A DNA stretch of 53,230 bases from the NCBI GenBank assembly GCA_033791605.1, contig JASJGJ010000057.1:1-53230 (forward strand). Reading direction: 5' to 3'. The DNA comes from Porticoccus sp033791605 (lineage in GTDB: Bacteria; Pseudomonadota; Gammaproteobacteria; Pseudomonadales; Porticoccaceae). Made by a program: the position numbers and the translations under genes. Below, in pieces: positions 27,078 to 36,646 of the stretch. The notes under the pieces were generated by a model. The model saw nothing but the letters and a program-made list of their open reading frames with translations. It ran no database searches and was not told the origin of the DNA. Position 1 is the first letter of the stretch; every line of letters starts with the position of its first letter.

Positions 27078-27905
27078 TTAATTCGTTAACGGGCGACCAA
27101 TTTCAAAATCAATGCCTTCAACTTCAGACTCATCAACCAGCTTGTGAATATACAGAGCGATCGCTTTACGCTGACCAAACTCCATCAGCATATTAGCTAC
27201 ATCATTTTTAACTTGTTCGTATTTCAACTGTTTTCCTGGCAGCTTCTTGTCAATATAGACCACATGAAAACCATACTTAGATTCGACAGGGTCTTTTGCC
27301 AAGCCTTCCTCAAGTTTAAATACTGCCTCTTCAAATTCAGGCGTAGTCTGACCTCGAGTGATTTGCCCCAAACTCCCACCAGTTTCCTTAGAAGGACAAT
27401 CGGAATGCTCGCTGGCGAACGCTTCAAATTGATCAAATGACTCAACCAACCTTGAAATCAGTGATTCCGCGACATCTTTTGCTGTCGCTCTTTTTTCTTC
27501 ATCTTCCGGGTCAGCACCCAAAAGAATATGTTTTAACTCCATCAAATCTTGACTGACAAACTGACTCTTGTTTGCTTCATAGTATCGAAGACATTCTTCT
27601 TCCGTGACCTCTTGCGGGGCAGCTTCCTTCTCAATTAGCCGACCAATGATCGTTTCTTCAGAAGGTATATCACTAGCTTCCGGCAAATCCTTATCCAAGC
27701 CCAGCTCTCTGGCTTTCTGTAACAGCAATAGTTGGATAATCAATACTTCCGAGGACTTTTGTATGACCGCTTCCTGTGAATCAGCTGCATGGAATTGCAT
27801 TTCACGCGCTACTTCGTCTGGCGTAATAACCGTACCATTAACCTTAATTTCTGAAATATCAATGGGTGTCTTTTCTGTGGTGTCATTATTGGAAGGGGTA
27901 TTCAT
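27078..27905 (-). CDS. Parvulin-type peptidyl-prolyl isomerase of the nar locus
   Basis: The protein has 275 residues. A NifM/SurA-like helical N-terminal region (about 20-100, starting EIKVNGTVITPDEVAREM) is followed by a PpiC domain (about 122-220; LKHILLG, FEAFASEHSDCPSKETGGSLGQI, KYGFHVVYID). No signal peptide is visible, so it should act in the cytoplasm. It lies at the end of the narK1K2GHJI set, where pseudomonads also carry a PpiC gene. It probably helps fold nitrate reductase parts, but no substrate can be read from the sequence. It is separated from narI by 126 bases. Confidence 0.88.
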   Translation of the reverse strand: MNTPSNNDTTEKTPIDISEIKVNGTVITPDEVAREMQFHAADSQEAVIQKSSEVLIIQLLLLQKARELGLDKDLPEASDIPSEETIIGRLIEKEAAPQEVTEEECLRYYEANKSQFVSQDLMELKHILLGADPEDEEKRATAKDVAESLISRLVESFDQFEAFASEHSDCPSKETGGSLGQITRGQTTPEFEEAVFKLEEGLAKDPVESKYGFHVVYIDKKLPGKQLKYEQVKNDVANMLMEFGQRKAIALYIHKLVDESEVEGIDFEIGRPLTN

Positions 27906-28031
27906 AGGGGCTCTCTACCAGTATCTCTCTAAATTACAGTTTGTCGTCAACATGGAGCAACAAAGAGGCCGAAACTCTCGATTAAACAACTAACCAAGAG
28001 ACCCAGCCCCATTTGCCATGCAAGATTCAGA

Positions 28032-28721
28032 TCAAGCGCGTTTCTGGCGAACGATCTGATAATTGCGCAGTAAATATTTAACCGGCGCAGCCAAACCGCT
28101 TATGATATGAACTAGACGAGTGAAAGGGAAGATCAAGAACAGTGTTATTCCCAAAAAAACGTGTAATTTATACACTAAACTCACAGATGCTATGGATGCT
28201 GTTGCCTCCATAGGTCGAAAAAGCACAATAGACTGAGCCCAATTTGCCAGCATCACCATGACCGATCCATCCATATGATGGCTTGAGGCATAGATGGTAC
28301 TCAGGCCTAGTATCAGCTGTATATACAACAAAACCAGCACCAGATTATCTGAAAAGCTACTGCTGGCCTTTACCCGCTCATCCGTAAAACGGCGAACAAT
28401 CAACATCGTCAGTCCCACAAAGCACAAGGCACCGAACAACCCACCGGAGACCATTGCTAACAATTGTTTGTTAGGTGTAGAAATAACATGGTGATAAATG
28501 GACTCAGGCATAAGCAGGCCAACAAAGTGGCCTGCTAAAACAAACAATATCCCCACGTGGAAGGTATTGCTAGCGATACGCATACCTTTGGTACGTAAAA
28601 CCTGGCTGGAACCTGCCTTCCAGGAATATTGCTCACGGTCATAACGAATCCAGCAACCGACAAAGCAGACCACTGCTGCCACATAAGGGTACAGGCCAAA
28701 TAAGATAGTATTACTATTCAT
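28032..28721 (-). CDS. narI: Respiratory nitrate reductase gamma subunit (cytochrome b)
   Basis: This is a diheme b-type membrane anchor that oxidises quinol and passes electrons to NarH. It has 229 residues and five predicted helices. Conserved histidines that can bind heme occur in FHVGILFVLAGHFVGLLMPES (helix 2) and in the C-terminal LHVFLGITLFLIFPFTRLVHIISG. The N-terminus lies periplasmic in the family. It lies 22 bases after narJ. Confidence 0.97.
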   Translation of the reverse strand: MNSNTILFGLYPYVAAVVCFVGCWIRYDREQYSWKAGSSQVLRTKGMRIASNTFHVGILFVLAGHFVGLLMPESIYHHVISTPNKQLLAMVSGGLFGALCFVGLTMLIVRRFTDERVKASSSFSDNLVLVLLYIQLILGLSTIYASSHHMDGSVMVMLANWAQSIVLFRPMEATASIASVSLVYKLHVFLGITLFLIFPFTRLVHIISGLAAPVKYLLRNYQIVRQKRA

Positions 28722-28743
28722 GAATTACTCCTTAAAACTTGCC

Positions 28744-29445
28744 TTAATTTGCCCAGCGAACGGCTACGGCTTCATTGGCTGATTTTTTAGGTTGTACCGG
28801 TGTAGAAGATGAACAACCACTGCCAAGGGCATCGCCAGCACCAAAGGTGACAGCTTCCTCCTCCCAGATTTTGTCCAACTCTTCCAGTGTGTCATCCCGT
28901 TTTTCCCCGGCCACTTTTTCCCGCAACTCGCTGATATCAACATTGACGCCACTGATCATCAGTAGTGCGTCAAACAGTACCGCATAGGATGATTCACGTT
29001 CCTGTAGTCTGGCGCTGAGAACACCGAGAATATGACTGACATCCGACAACCCTTCACGTATTTCAAGGTCGGGCAGGTGGGCTAGAAACTCTAGGTGCAG
29101 AGGAATATGATCTGGCAACTCTCGGGCATTAATACTAAAGCCGTGTTCCTCATAAACACCCAGCAAGTCCACCATAGCCTGACCACGATCACGAGATTCA
29201 CCGTGCACATGTTCAAATAATAATAACGACAGGGATCGGCCACGATCAAACATACCGGTATAAGCTTCCTGAGAGTCCAGCAAATCACCATCGTAAACTT
29301 CATGAAGCAGGTGGATCAACTGTTGGCGCATATCGGGAGAAATCACCCGTGTATCTTTAATCACTGCTTCAATCTCTGTTACCTGAGACTGAAGTTCAGC
29401 ATTCGGGTAGTCCATCAATCGAGAAATTACTTTGATAATATCCAC
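28744..29445 (-). CDS. narJ: Nitrate reductase molybdenum cofactor assembly chaperone
   Basis: This TorD/NarJ-family dedicated chaperone binds apo-NarG and is needed for Moco insertion and maturation. It has 233 residues and is largely helical, with RLMDYPNAELQSQ at the N-terminus and LLLFEHVHGESRDRGQAMVDLL and LPDHIPLHLEFLA as family signatures. The C-terminal tail with GSGCSSSTPVQPKKS is variable. It lies four bases after narH. Confidence 0.96.
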   Translation of the reverse strand: MDIIKVISRLMDYPNAELQSQVTEIEAVIKDTRVISPDMRQQLIHLLHEVYDGDLLDSQEAYTGMFDRGRSLSLLLFEHVHGESRDRGQAMVDLLGVYEEHGFSINARELPDHIPLHLEFLAHLPDLEIREGLSDVSHILGVLSARLQERESSYAVLFDALLMISGVNVDISELREKVAGEKRDDTLEELDKIWEEEAVTFGAGDALGSGCSSSTPVQPKKSANEAVAVRWAN

Positions 29446-29449
29446 TAGA

Positions 29450-31006
29450 TTACACCTCCCAAACCTGAACGGTATCGATCACATCCCGTCGAGTGGTTTT
29501 TTTGGTACCAAATAAGTTGACACCCGATTCACCAGTAGAGCAACCGTTACCAAATGAAAAGCCACAACCACCCCGCTCGGCGAAAGCTTCTGACATCGCC
29601 TCTTCACGGTGAGCGGTAGGGATTACAAAGCGGTCTTCATAATTAGCAATGGCTAGGTAGCGATACATCTCTTCCACCTGAAGCTCACTCAAGCCGACAT
29701 CTTCCAGAACCTGCAAATCCTGCACACCATCCACAATTTGCGAACGCTTGTAGGCACGCATGGCTAACAGGCGCTTGAGTGCCAGCTTGACGGGCGCTTC
29801 ATCTCCCGCCGTGAGCAAGTTCGCCAAGTACTGCAAAGGAATACGCAAGGAATCCACGTCCGGGATAATACCGTTCATTCCGACTGTTTTGAGTGGAAGG
29901 TCGCCTGCATCGACAGCGGACTGAATAGGTGACAGCGGCGGCACATACCAAACCATGGGCAACGTGCGATATTCAGGGTGTAACGGTAACGCCAACTGCC
30001 AATCTACTGCCAGTTTGTACACGGGCGATTGCTGAGCTGCGGTAATGGTTGAGTCAGGAATACCGTCTTTTCTAGCCTGGGCAATAACGGCTGGATCATT
30101 GGGATCGAGAAAAATCTCAAGTTGCTTTTTATACAGATCCTTCTCGTTTTCAGTACTGGCCACTTCCTGAATTTTATCGGCGTCATACAACAGTACGCCC
30201 AAGTAACGAATACGACCCACACAGGTTTCTGAACAAACGGTTGGTTGACCCGCTTCAATCCGTGGGTAGCAAAAGATGCATTTTTCTGACTTACCAGATT
30301 TCCAGTTGAAGTAGATTTTTTTGTACGGACAACCGGATATACACATCCTCCAGCCACGACACTTTTCCTGATCGATCAGTACGATGCCATCCTCTTCTCG
30401 CTTGTAGATAGCTCCTGATGGACAAGAGGCCGCGCAAGTAGGATTAAGGCAGTGCTCACACAAACGTGGCAGGTACATCATGAACGTATTTTCGAATTCG
30501 CCGTACATCTTCGTCTGCATATTATCGAAATTCTTATCGACGCTACGTTTTTTGAATTCGGTCCCGAGAATTTCTTCCCAGTTAGGTCCCCATTCAATTT
30601 TTTGCATGCGCTTGCCGGTTATCAACGAGCGCGGACGTGCCGTAGGCTGATGCTCTGACAATGGTGCGGTATGCAGATGTTGGTAGTCAAAATCAAATGG
30701 CTCATAGTAATCATCGATTTGCGGCAGATCAGGGTTGGAAAAAATATTTGCCAATACCCGGAATTTGCCACCAATTTTTGGATTAATAGAGCCATCCTTG
30801 TTGCGAATCCAGCCGCCGTTCCATTTGCTTTGGTTTTCCCATTCTTTGGGGTAACCAATACCTGGCTTGGTTTCGACGTTATTGAACCAGGCGTATTCCA
30901 CACCTTCACGGGAGGTCCACACATTTTTACAAGTGATTGAGCAGGTGTGACAACCGATACATTTATCGAGATTCAACACCATTCCAACTTGAGATCTAAT
31001 TTTCAT
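29450..31006 (-). CDS. narH: Respiratory nitrate reductase beta subunit
   Basis: This electron-transfer subunit has three 4Fe-4S clusters and one 3Fe-4S cluster, linking NarI hemes to NarG. It has 518 residues. Ligand groups are visible: CIGCHTCSITCKNVW at the N-terminus, CEHCLNPTCAASCPSGA, KCRGWRMCISGCPYKK (Trp replaces a Cys, giving the 3Fe-4S cluster) and KCIFCYPRIEAGQPTVCSETC. The start has an AAGGAGA site. It follows narG after 12 bases. Confidence 0.98.
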   Translation of the reverse strand: MKIRSQVGMVLNLDKCIGCHTCSITCKNVWTSREGVEYAWFNNVETKPGIGYPKEWENQSKWNGGWIRNKDGSINPKIGGKFRVLANIFSNPDLPQIDDYYEPFDFDYQHLHTAPLSEHQPTARPRSLITGKRMQKIEWGPNWEEILGTEFKKRSVDKNFDNMQTKMYGEFENTFMMYLPRLCEHCLNPTCAASCPSGAIYKREEDGIVLIDQEKCRGWRMCISGCPYKKIYFNWKSGKSEKCIFCYPRIEAGQPTVCSETCVGRIRYLGVLLYDADKIQEVASTENEKDLYKKQLEIFLDPNDPAVIAQARKDGIPDSTITAAQQSPVYKLAVDWQLALPLHPEYRTLPMVWYVPPLSPIQSAVDAGDLPLKTVGMNGIIPDVDSLRIPLQYLANLLTAGDEAPVKLALKRLLAMRAYKRSQIVDGVQDLQVLEDVGLSELQVEEMYRYLAIANYEDRFVIPTAHREEAMSEAFAERGGCGFSFGNGCSTGESGVNLFGTKKTTRRDVIDTVQVWEV

Positions 31007-31018
31007 TGCGCTGTCTCC

Positions 31019-34000
31019 TTAAACTTCTGTAGGTAGTGGTTGAGGAAGGCCATCACCGGTCTCGTTATCGAGCCAATCTACCTTGTCCATCTTGCGAACC
31101 ACTACCATCTCATCTCGGTTACAACCCACGGTGCCGTAGTAGTTGAAGCCGTAAGATTGCTGGGCATAACCACCGATCATATGGGTAGGCTTCATCACAA
31201 TACGAGTCACCGAGTTGTGGTGACCACCACGTGTACCGGTGGTTTCACTACCGGGGACATTCACAATACGTTCCTGCGCGTGGTACATCATGACCATGCC
31301 CTCTTTCACCCGCTGACTGACTACTGCGCGACAGGCGATGGCACCATTAACATTGAACACCTCAACCCAGTCGTTATCTTCGATGTCCGCTTTCCCAGCA
31401 TCGATTTCACTCAACCAGATAATTGGGCCACCACGAGACAGGGTAAGCATCAACAAGTTGTCTGAATAGGTACTGTGAATACCCCATTTTTGATGTGGTG
31501 TAATCCAGTTCAGCACAATCTCTTTGTTGCCGTTGGACTTCTTATCCTTCACCAAATCAATCGTGTTGGTATGAATCGGTGGGCGATACGAAATTAACTG
31601 CTCACCAAAAGCTTGCATCCATTTGTGATCTTGGTAGAACTGTTGGCGACCCGTAATGGTACGCCATGGGATCAACTCGTGGACATTGGTGTAACACGCG
31701 TTATAGCTCACATGTTCATCTTCTAAACCCGACCAAGTAGGTGAAGAGATAATCTTGCGCGGCTGCGCCTGAATATCGCGGAAGCGAATCTTTTCATCGT
31801 GCTTGGGCTCGGCGAGATGTTTGTGATCGCGACCGGTAATCTGCCCCAATGCATCCCAGGCTTTTACCGCAACGTTACCGTTGGTTTCTGGGGCAAGGCT
31901 CAGTACCACTTCAGCTGCATCAATGGCTGATTCGATCCGAGGCTGACCTTTACTAATACCCTCTTCTGTTACGGTATAGTTGAGCTCACGTAGCAGTGTC
32001 ACTTCATCGTCAGTGTTCCAACCAATACCCTTGCCACCATTACCCAGTTTTTCCAGCAATGGTCCCACAGAAGTAAACTTTTTATAGGTATTGGGGTAAT
32101 CCCGCTCGACCACCATCATGTTTGGTGCCGTTTCACCGGGAATTAGCTCACATTCACCATACTTCCAATCCTTCACGTCGAAAGGCTGAGCCAGCTCTCC
32201 GGGGGTGTCGTGAAGCATGGGAACAGTCACAAAGTCCTTCTCAACACCTAAGTTGCCATTAAAGGCTGATACTTCAGAAAACTTCTTGGCGATACCTTTA
32301 TAGATATCCCAATCTGAACGCGCTTCCCATGCAGGATCGGCTGCTTTCGATAGCGGGTGAATAAAAGGGTGCATGTCAGACGTATTGAGGTCGTCTTTTT
32401 CATACCAAGTTGCCGTGGGCAACACGATATCGGAGTACATACAGGTCGATGACATCCGGAAATCCAGTGTGACGACCAAGTCCAACTTGCCCGTCGCCCC
32501 TTCTTCTACCCACTCAGCTTCCTGAGGAATCAGGCCATCACGCATACCGTTATCATCATTCATCAAACCATTTTTAGTACCCAGCAGGTATTTGAGCATG
32601 TACTCATGGCCTTTACCGGAAGAACCCAGCAAGTTTGAACGCCAGATAAACATGTTACGGGGGAAGTTGTCGGGGTTATCAGGCTGCTCTGCGGCAAATT
32701 TTAAATTGCCTGATTTTAGCTCCTGCACTGCATAGTCTTTAGGATCCATACCCGCCGCTTCCGCATCACGGGTTATTTGTAGTGGATTCCTATTCAACTG
32801 TGGCGCTGAAGGCAACCAGCCCATACGCTCGGCTTTAATATTGTAGTCGAGCATGTGTTCCTGGAACTGTGATTTATCCGCAATGGGCGACAGCACATCG
32901 TGCATACTCACTTTTTCGTGACGCCATTGCGAACTGTGACCGTAGAAGAATGACGTGGAGTTCATTTGGCGAGGAGGACGACTCCAATCCAGACCAAATG
33001 CCAAGGGCAACCAACCCGTTTGTGGACGAAGTTTTTCCTGTCCCACATAGTGAGCCCAGCCACCACCGCTTTGACCAATACAGCCACACATGATCAACAT
33101 ATTGATCAAGCCACGGTAGTTCATGTCCATGTGGTACCAGTGGTTCATTCCTGCGCCCACAATCACCATGGATTTGCCACGGGTCTTATCGGCGTTATCG
33201 GCAAACTCTCGAGCAACCTGAATAATCTTGGCGCGAGGACCACCGGTAATTTTTTCTTGCCAAGCAGGGGTATAGGCCACGGTATCATCATCAAAACTGG
33301 AGGCTACATGCTCACCACCCAAACCACGGTCAATACTGTAGTTGGCCATCATCAGATCATAAACTGTGGCAACTTTCGCTTGAGACCCATCGGCCAGCGT
33401 AATAGTACGTGTAGGTACATTGCGCATTTGAATGCTTTCGCCTGCTTGCTTATCCCAGTGGTCACTGCCTCCGGCAGCAAAGTAAGGGAAGGCAACAGCA
33501 TCGACATCACCGCCATCAATCAGAGAGAGCTGCAACTTCACTTCATTGCCGTCTTTGCCCTCACGAGTTTCAATATTCCATTTACCTTTTCCGTCACCTT
33601 GCTCACCCCAACGGTAACCAATAGAACCATGCGGTGAAACCAGCTCACCACTAAGCTCATCCAGTGCGATGGTTTTCCAATCAGGGTTATTTTCTTGTCC
33701 CAAATTGTCGGCCAAATCAGATGCACGCAGGAATCGACTGGACTTGTATCCACCCTCAGTGGGTTCCAAGGTCACCAAGTTCGGCATATCTGAATACTGG
33801 CGTACATATTCAGTGAAGTAGGCACTGGGGTTGTCGAGATGGAATTCTTTCAGAATCACATGCCCAAAGGCCATAGCGACTGCGGCATCCGTGCCCTGTT
33901 TAGGATTCAGCCACATGTCGGCCAACTTGGATGCTTCGCTGTAGTCAGGCGTAATGACCACGCCTTTAGCCCCCTTGTAGCGAACTTCCGTGAAGAAGTG

Positions 34001-34798
34001 GGCATCGGGAGTACGGGTTTGTGGCACATTGGAGCCCCACAAAATAAGGTAGTTCGAATTATACCAATCGGCAGATTCCGGCACATCCGTCTGCTCACCC
34101 CAGACCATCGGTGAGGCAGGAGGCAAATCACAGTACCAGTCATAGAAGCTCAGATTTACGCCGCCAATCAATGACAGGTAACGAGAGCCCGCAGCGTAAG
34201 AAATCATCGACATAGCAGGAATCGGCGAGAAACCAACAATTCTGTCAGGCCCATGCTCTTTAACCGTATAAACGTTGGCTGCAGCAATCATTTCGTTTAC
34301 TTCATCCCACGAAGAGCGAACAAAGCCGCCCAGACCACGTTTGGACTTATAGGATTTTGTACGAACAGGGTCTTCTACAATAAAAGCCCAAGCATCCACA
34401 GGGTTTTCAAACTGCTTGCGAGCATCACGCCACAACTTCAGCAACGGCTTGCGTACTTTCGGATACTTTAATCGGTTGGCACTGTAGATATACCAGGAGA
34501 AGCTGGCGCCCCGCGGGCAACCACGAGGCTCATGGTTGGGCATGTCTGGACGCGTACGAGGATAATCTGTCTGCTGGGTTTCCCAGGTAATCAATCCATT
34601 TTTAACGTAAATTTTCCAACTACAGGAACCAGTACAGTTCACCCCATGGGTGGAGCGTACAATCTTGTCGTGTTGCCAACGTTGGCGGTAACTGTTCTCC
34701 CACTCCCGGTTTTGATTCCGAGTTTCTCCGTGGCCATCGGCGAACTCATTCACCTTGGTCTGCTTGAAAAATTGTAAGCTATCGAGAAAATGACTCAT
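31019..34798 (-). CDS. narG: Respiratory nitrate reductase alpha subunit (Mo-bisMGD)
   Basis: This is the catalytic subunit that reduces nitrate to nitrite on the cytoplasmic side of the membrane. It has 1259 residues (E. coli 1247). The FS0 cluster ligands are His51, Cys55, Cys59 and Cys94 (THGVNCTGSCSW, RGCPRG). Asp224 in WYCDLPPASP corresponds to the molybdenum ligand Asp222 of E. coli. An uncleaved twin-arginine-like leader is not obvious beyond the usual NREWENSYRQRW. The start has a GAGAG site. An inverted repeat sits in the 118-base gap before it. Confidence 0.98.
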   Translation of the reverse strand: MSHFLDSLQFFKQTKVNEFADGHGETRNQNREWENSYRQRWQHDKIVRSTHGVNCTGSCSWKIYVKNGLITWETQQTDYPRTRPDMPNHEPRGCPRGASFSWYIYSANRLKYPKVRKPLLKLWRDARKQFENPVDAWAFIVEDPVRTKSYKSKRGLGGFVRSSWDEVNEMIAAANVYTVKEHGPDRIVGFSPIPAMSMISYAAGSRYLSLIGGVNLSFYDWYCDLPPASPMVWGEQTDVPESADWYNSNYLILWGSNVPQTRTPDAHFFTEVRYKGAKGVVITPDYSEASKLADMWLNPKQGTDAAVAMAFGHVILKEFHLDNPSAYFTEYVRQYSDMPNLVTLEPTEGGYKSSRFLRASDLADNLGQENNPDWKTIALDELSGELVSPHGSIGYRWGEQGDGKGKWNIETREGKDGNEVKLQLSLIDGGDVDAVAFPYFAAGGSDHWDKQAGESIQMRNVPTRTITLADGSQAKVATVYDLMMANYSIDRGLGGEHVASSFDDDTVAYTPAWQEKITGGPRAKIIQVAREFADNADKTRGKSMVIVGAGMNHWYHMDMNYRGLINMLIMCGCIGQSGGGWAHYVGQEKLRPQTGWLPLAFGLDWSRPPRQMNSTSFFYGHSSQWRHEKVSMHDVLSPIADKSQFQEHMLDYNIKAERMGWLPSAPQLNRNPLQITRDAEAAGMDPKDYAVQELKSGNLKFAAEQPDNPDNFPRNMFIWRSNLLGSSGKGHEYMLKYLLGTKNGLMNDDNGMRDGLIPQEAEWVEEGATGKLDLVVTLDFRMSSTCMYSDIVLPTATWYEKDDLNTSDMHPFIHPLSKAADPAWEARSDWDIYKGIAKKFSEVSAFNGNLGVEKDFVTVPMLHDTPGELAQPFDVKDWKYGECELIPGETAPNMMVVERDYPNTYKKFTSVGPLLEKLGNGGKGIGWNTDDEVTLLRELNYTVTEEGISKGQPRIESAIDAAEVVLSLAPETNGNVAVKAWDALGQITGRDHKHLAEPKHDEKIRFRDIQAQPRKIISSPTWSGLEDEHVSYNACYTNVHELIPWRTITGRQQFYQDHKWMQAFGEQLISYRPPIHTNTIDLVKDKKSNGNKEIVLNWITPHQKWGIHSTYSDNLLMLTLSRGGPIIWLSEIDAGKADIEDNDWVEVFNVNGAIACRAVVSQRVKEGMVMMYHAQERIVNVPGSETTGTRGGHHNSVTRIVMKPTHMIGGYAQQSYGFNYYGTVGCNRDEMVVVRKMDKVDWLDNETGDGLPQPLPTEV

Positions 34799-34878
34799 GG
34801 CTTTACTCTCACTATTTAACTTTTTAAAATTAATATTCTTTGTTTAAAAACACTGATAGGACTAAACCTTCATCAGCT

Positions 34879-34904
34879 TTACCTTTGTTACTTTTCAAAG
34901 GTAA
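34879..34904. repeat. Perfect inverted repeat between narK2 and narG
   Basis: The nine-base arms TTACCTTTG (34879-34887) and CAAAGGTAA (34896-34904) flank an eight-base loop. It starts 13 bases past the narK2 stop and 81 bases before narG. There is no T-run after the stem on the minus strand. It is probably an mRNA hairpin that stabilises or processes the transcript and sets different narK and narGHJI levels (inference). Confidence 0.6.
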
Positions 34905-34916
34905 CCCTTCAAAATA

Positions 34917-36581
34917 CTATGGGTTATAAAATTCATTTTCTTTATTGAGTGAAAACTCTTCATGACAATTTGGACACTCAACAAAATGATCAGCACGATT
35001 TTTACGTAAGTAAAACCACCAATTAATACCGATACAGACTGCGTAAAAAGCAGCAAACCCAATCAGTGCAACTTCAGGAGTAGTTGCTTTAATCTGTTCA
35101 CCGAGTACTTTCGGAATATAAAATGCACCATAAGCTGCAACAGCTGAAGTCCAACCAAGCACTGGACCTGCTTGCTCTTTAGGAAACACCATGGCGATAG
35201 TGCGGAAGGTGGAACCGTTGCCAATACCTGTGGCAGCAAACAACACAAGGAATAACAAAAAGAAGGGGAGGAAGAATTGTTCAGGTGTTGCTGAACCGTA
35301 GGCGGCTTTCATATAGTAGGCAACACCTAAAGCACTACCTACCATGACAACAGAACATATCTGAGTAACCATAGCACCACCCATTTTATCTGCAATCCAG
35401 CCACCCACTGGACGAATAAGTGCACCAATAAAAGGACCCATCCAAGCGTACATTAACGCACTGGGGCCATTAGTATTAATAGTGTCGTGGGTCATCACAC
35501 CATCAACCATAATGTGCTGGTATCCAAAGATCACCTTGATAGCCAGTGGAAAAGATGCCGCGAATCCGATGAAAGAACCAAAGGTCATGGTGTAGATAAC
35601 ACTCATAACCCAGGTATGTGGATTGTTAAAAATTTTATATTGGCGAGTCAGACTATTGCCAATGGCTCCTGGCACCATCTTCAACCAAAAAACGGTAGAG
35701 CCGATAACCAGTACCATTACAATTTCTTTCGGCACACCAAAACCAGATCCGTTAGCCGCTTCAGGCAATAACAGCCACAATCCCACAGCAGCAGTAATAA
35801 AACCAATCAGTAGCATGCCACTGATCATCATAAAGCTGGCAATCGGATTCGGTGTGTCGGGGGACACTTCTTGGGTCCGAATGTTGTTCATCCCAAACCA
35901 ACCAATTATTGCCAGTGGTATCAAAATCAATAACCAGACAAAACCAGCGTTGTGAATAAAGCTTTCTGTGCCAGCTGGAATCTTGCCAATTAATGTACCT
36001 GAGGTGTTCTGCAACACCATTCCGTCACCACCAAACAAGCCAAAAGTCATCACCAGTGGAATTAATATCTGCATGCTGGTGACGCCAAAATTACCCAGGC
36101 CAGCATTCAAGCCCAACGCCAGACCTTGTTGTTTTTTGGGAAAGAAAAAACTGATATTTGACATGGAGGAAGCAAAGTTACCGCCACCAAAACCAGACAA
36201 CAGTGCTAGCGCCTGAAACACCCACAGAGGCGTATTCATATCTTGTAGCGCAAGACCTGTTCCTACGGCTGGCAACATCAACAGTGCGGTTGTAAAAAAA
36301 ATGGTATTACGGCCACCACAAAGCCTAATAAAGAAACTACTTGGTATTCGTAATGTTGCACCGGTTAACCCGGAAATTGCCATAAGAGTAAACAACTCTG
36401 ACTTAGCAAAAGGGAATCCAAGATTAAGCATCTGTACTGTAATAATCCCCCAATAGAGCCATACAGCGAAGCCACATAACAGACTAGGGATAGAAATCCA
36501 CAGATTCCTGTTTGCGACCCTCTTGCCTTCAGACTCCCAAAACTCGGAGTCCTCGACATCCCATTTTTGTAAATCAGCCAT
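34917..36581 (-). CDS. narK2: NarK2-type nitrate/nitrite transporter, enlarged
   Basis: This is a major facilitator of the NarK family. It has 554 residues, about 90 longer than E. coli NarK (463). The N-terminal FWESEGKRVANRNLWISIPSLL, the nitrate-binding helix region LRIPSSFF, and the signature stretches GGGNFASSMSNISFFFPKKQQG and LGLNAGLGNFGVTSMQ are NarK-like. Two differences stand out: an insertion after helix 6 (about 235-305) with two extra hydrophobic segments, and a hydrophilic C-terminal tail with a CPNCHEEF pair of cysteines. The locus position makes it NarK2, a likely nitrate/nitrite antiporter, but transport mode is inferred. Confidence 0.88.
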   Translation of the reverse strand: MADLQKWDVEDSEFWESEGKRVANRNLWISIPSLLCGFAVWLYWGIITVQMLNLGFPFAKSELFTLMAISGLTGATLRIPSSFFIRLCGGRNTIFFTTALLMLPAVGTGLALQDMNTPLWVFQALALLSGFGGGNFASSMSNISFFFPKKQQGLALGLNAGLGNFGVTSMQILIPLVMTFGLFGGDGMVLQNTSGTLIGKIPAGTESFIHNAGFVWLLILIPLAIIGWFGMNNIRTQEVSPDTPNPIASFMMISGMLLIGFITAAVGLWLLLPEAANGSGFGVPKEIVMVLVIGSTVFWLKMVPGAIGNSLTRQYKIFNNPHTWVMSVIYTMTFGSFIGFAASFPLAIKVIFGYQHIMVDGVMTHDTINTNGPSALMYAWMGPFIGALIRPVGGWIADKMGGAMVTQICSVVMVGSALGVAYYMKAAYGSATPEQFFLPFFLLFLVLFAATGIGNGSTFRTIAMVFPKEQAGPVLGWTSAVAAYGAFYIPKVLGEQIKATTPEVALIGFAAFYAVCIGINWWFYLRKNRADHFVECPNCHEEFSLNKENEFYNP

Positions 36582-36646
36582 GGCAGTTATTCCTCATTTA
36601 TTACTATTTTATTTATCAATTTAAATCTTCTATAAAGTTAAGCTTT

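Noticed and set aside
32966..33637. 223-codon plus-strand frame
   Set aside because: It lies entirely antisense to narG, whose cluster and cofactor motifs are intact; His/Thr-rich composition is typical of an antisense shadow.
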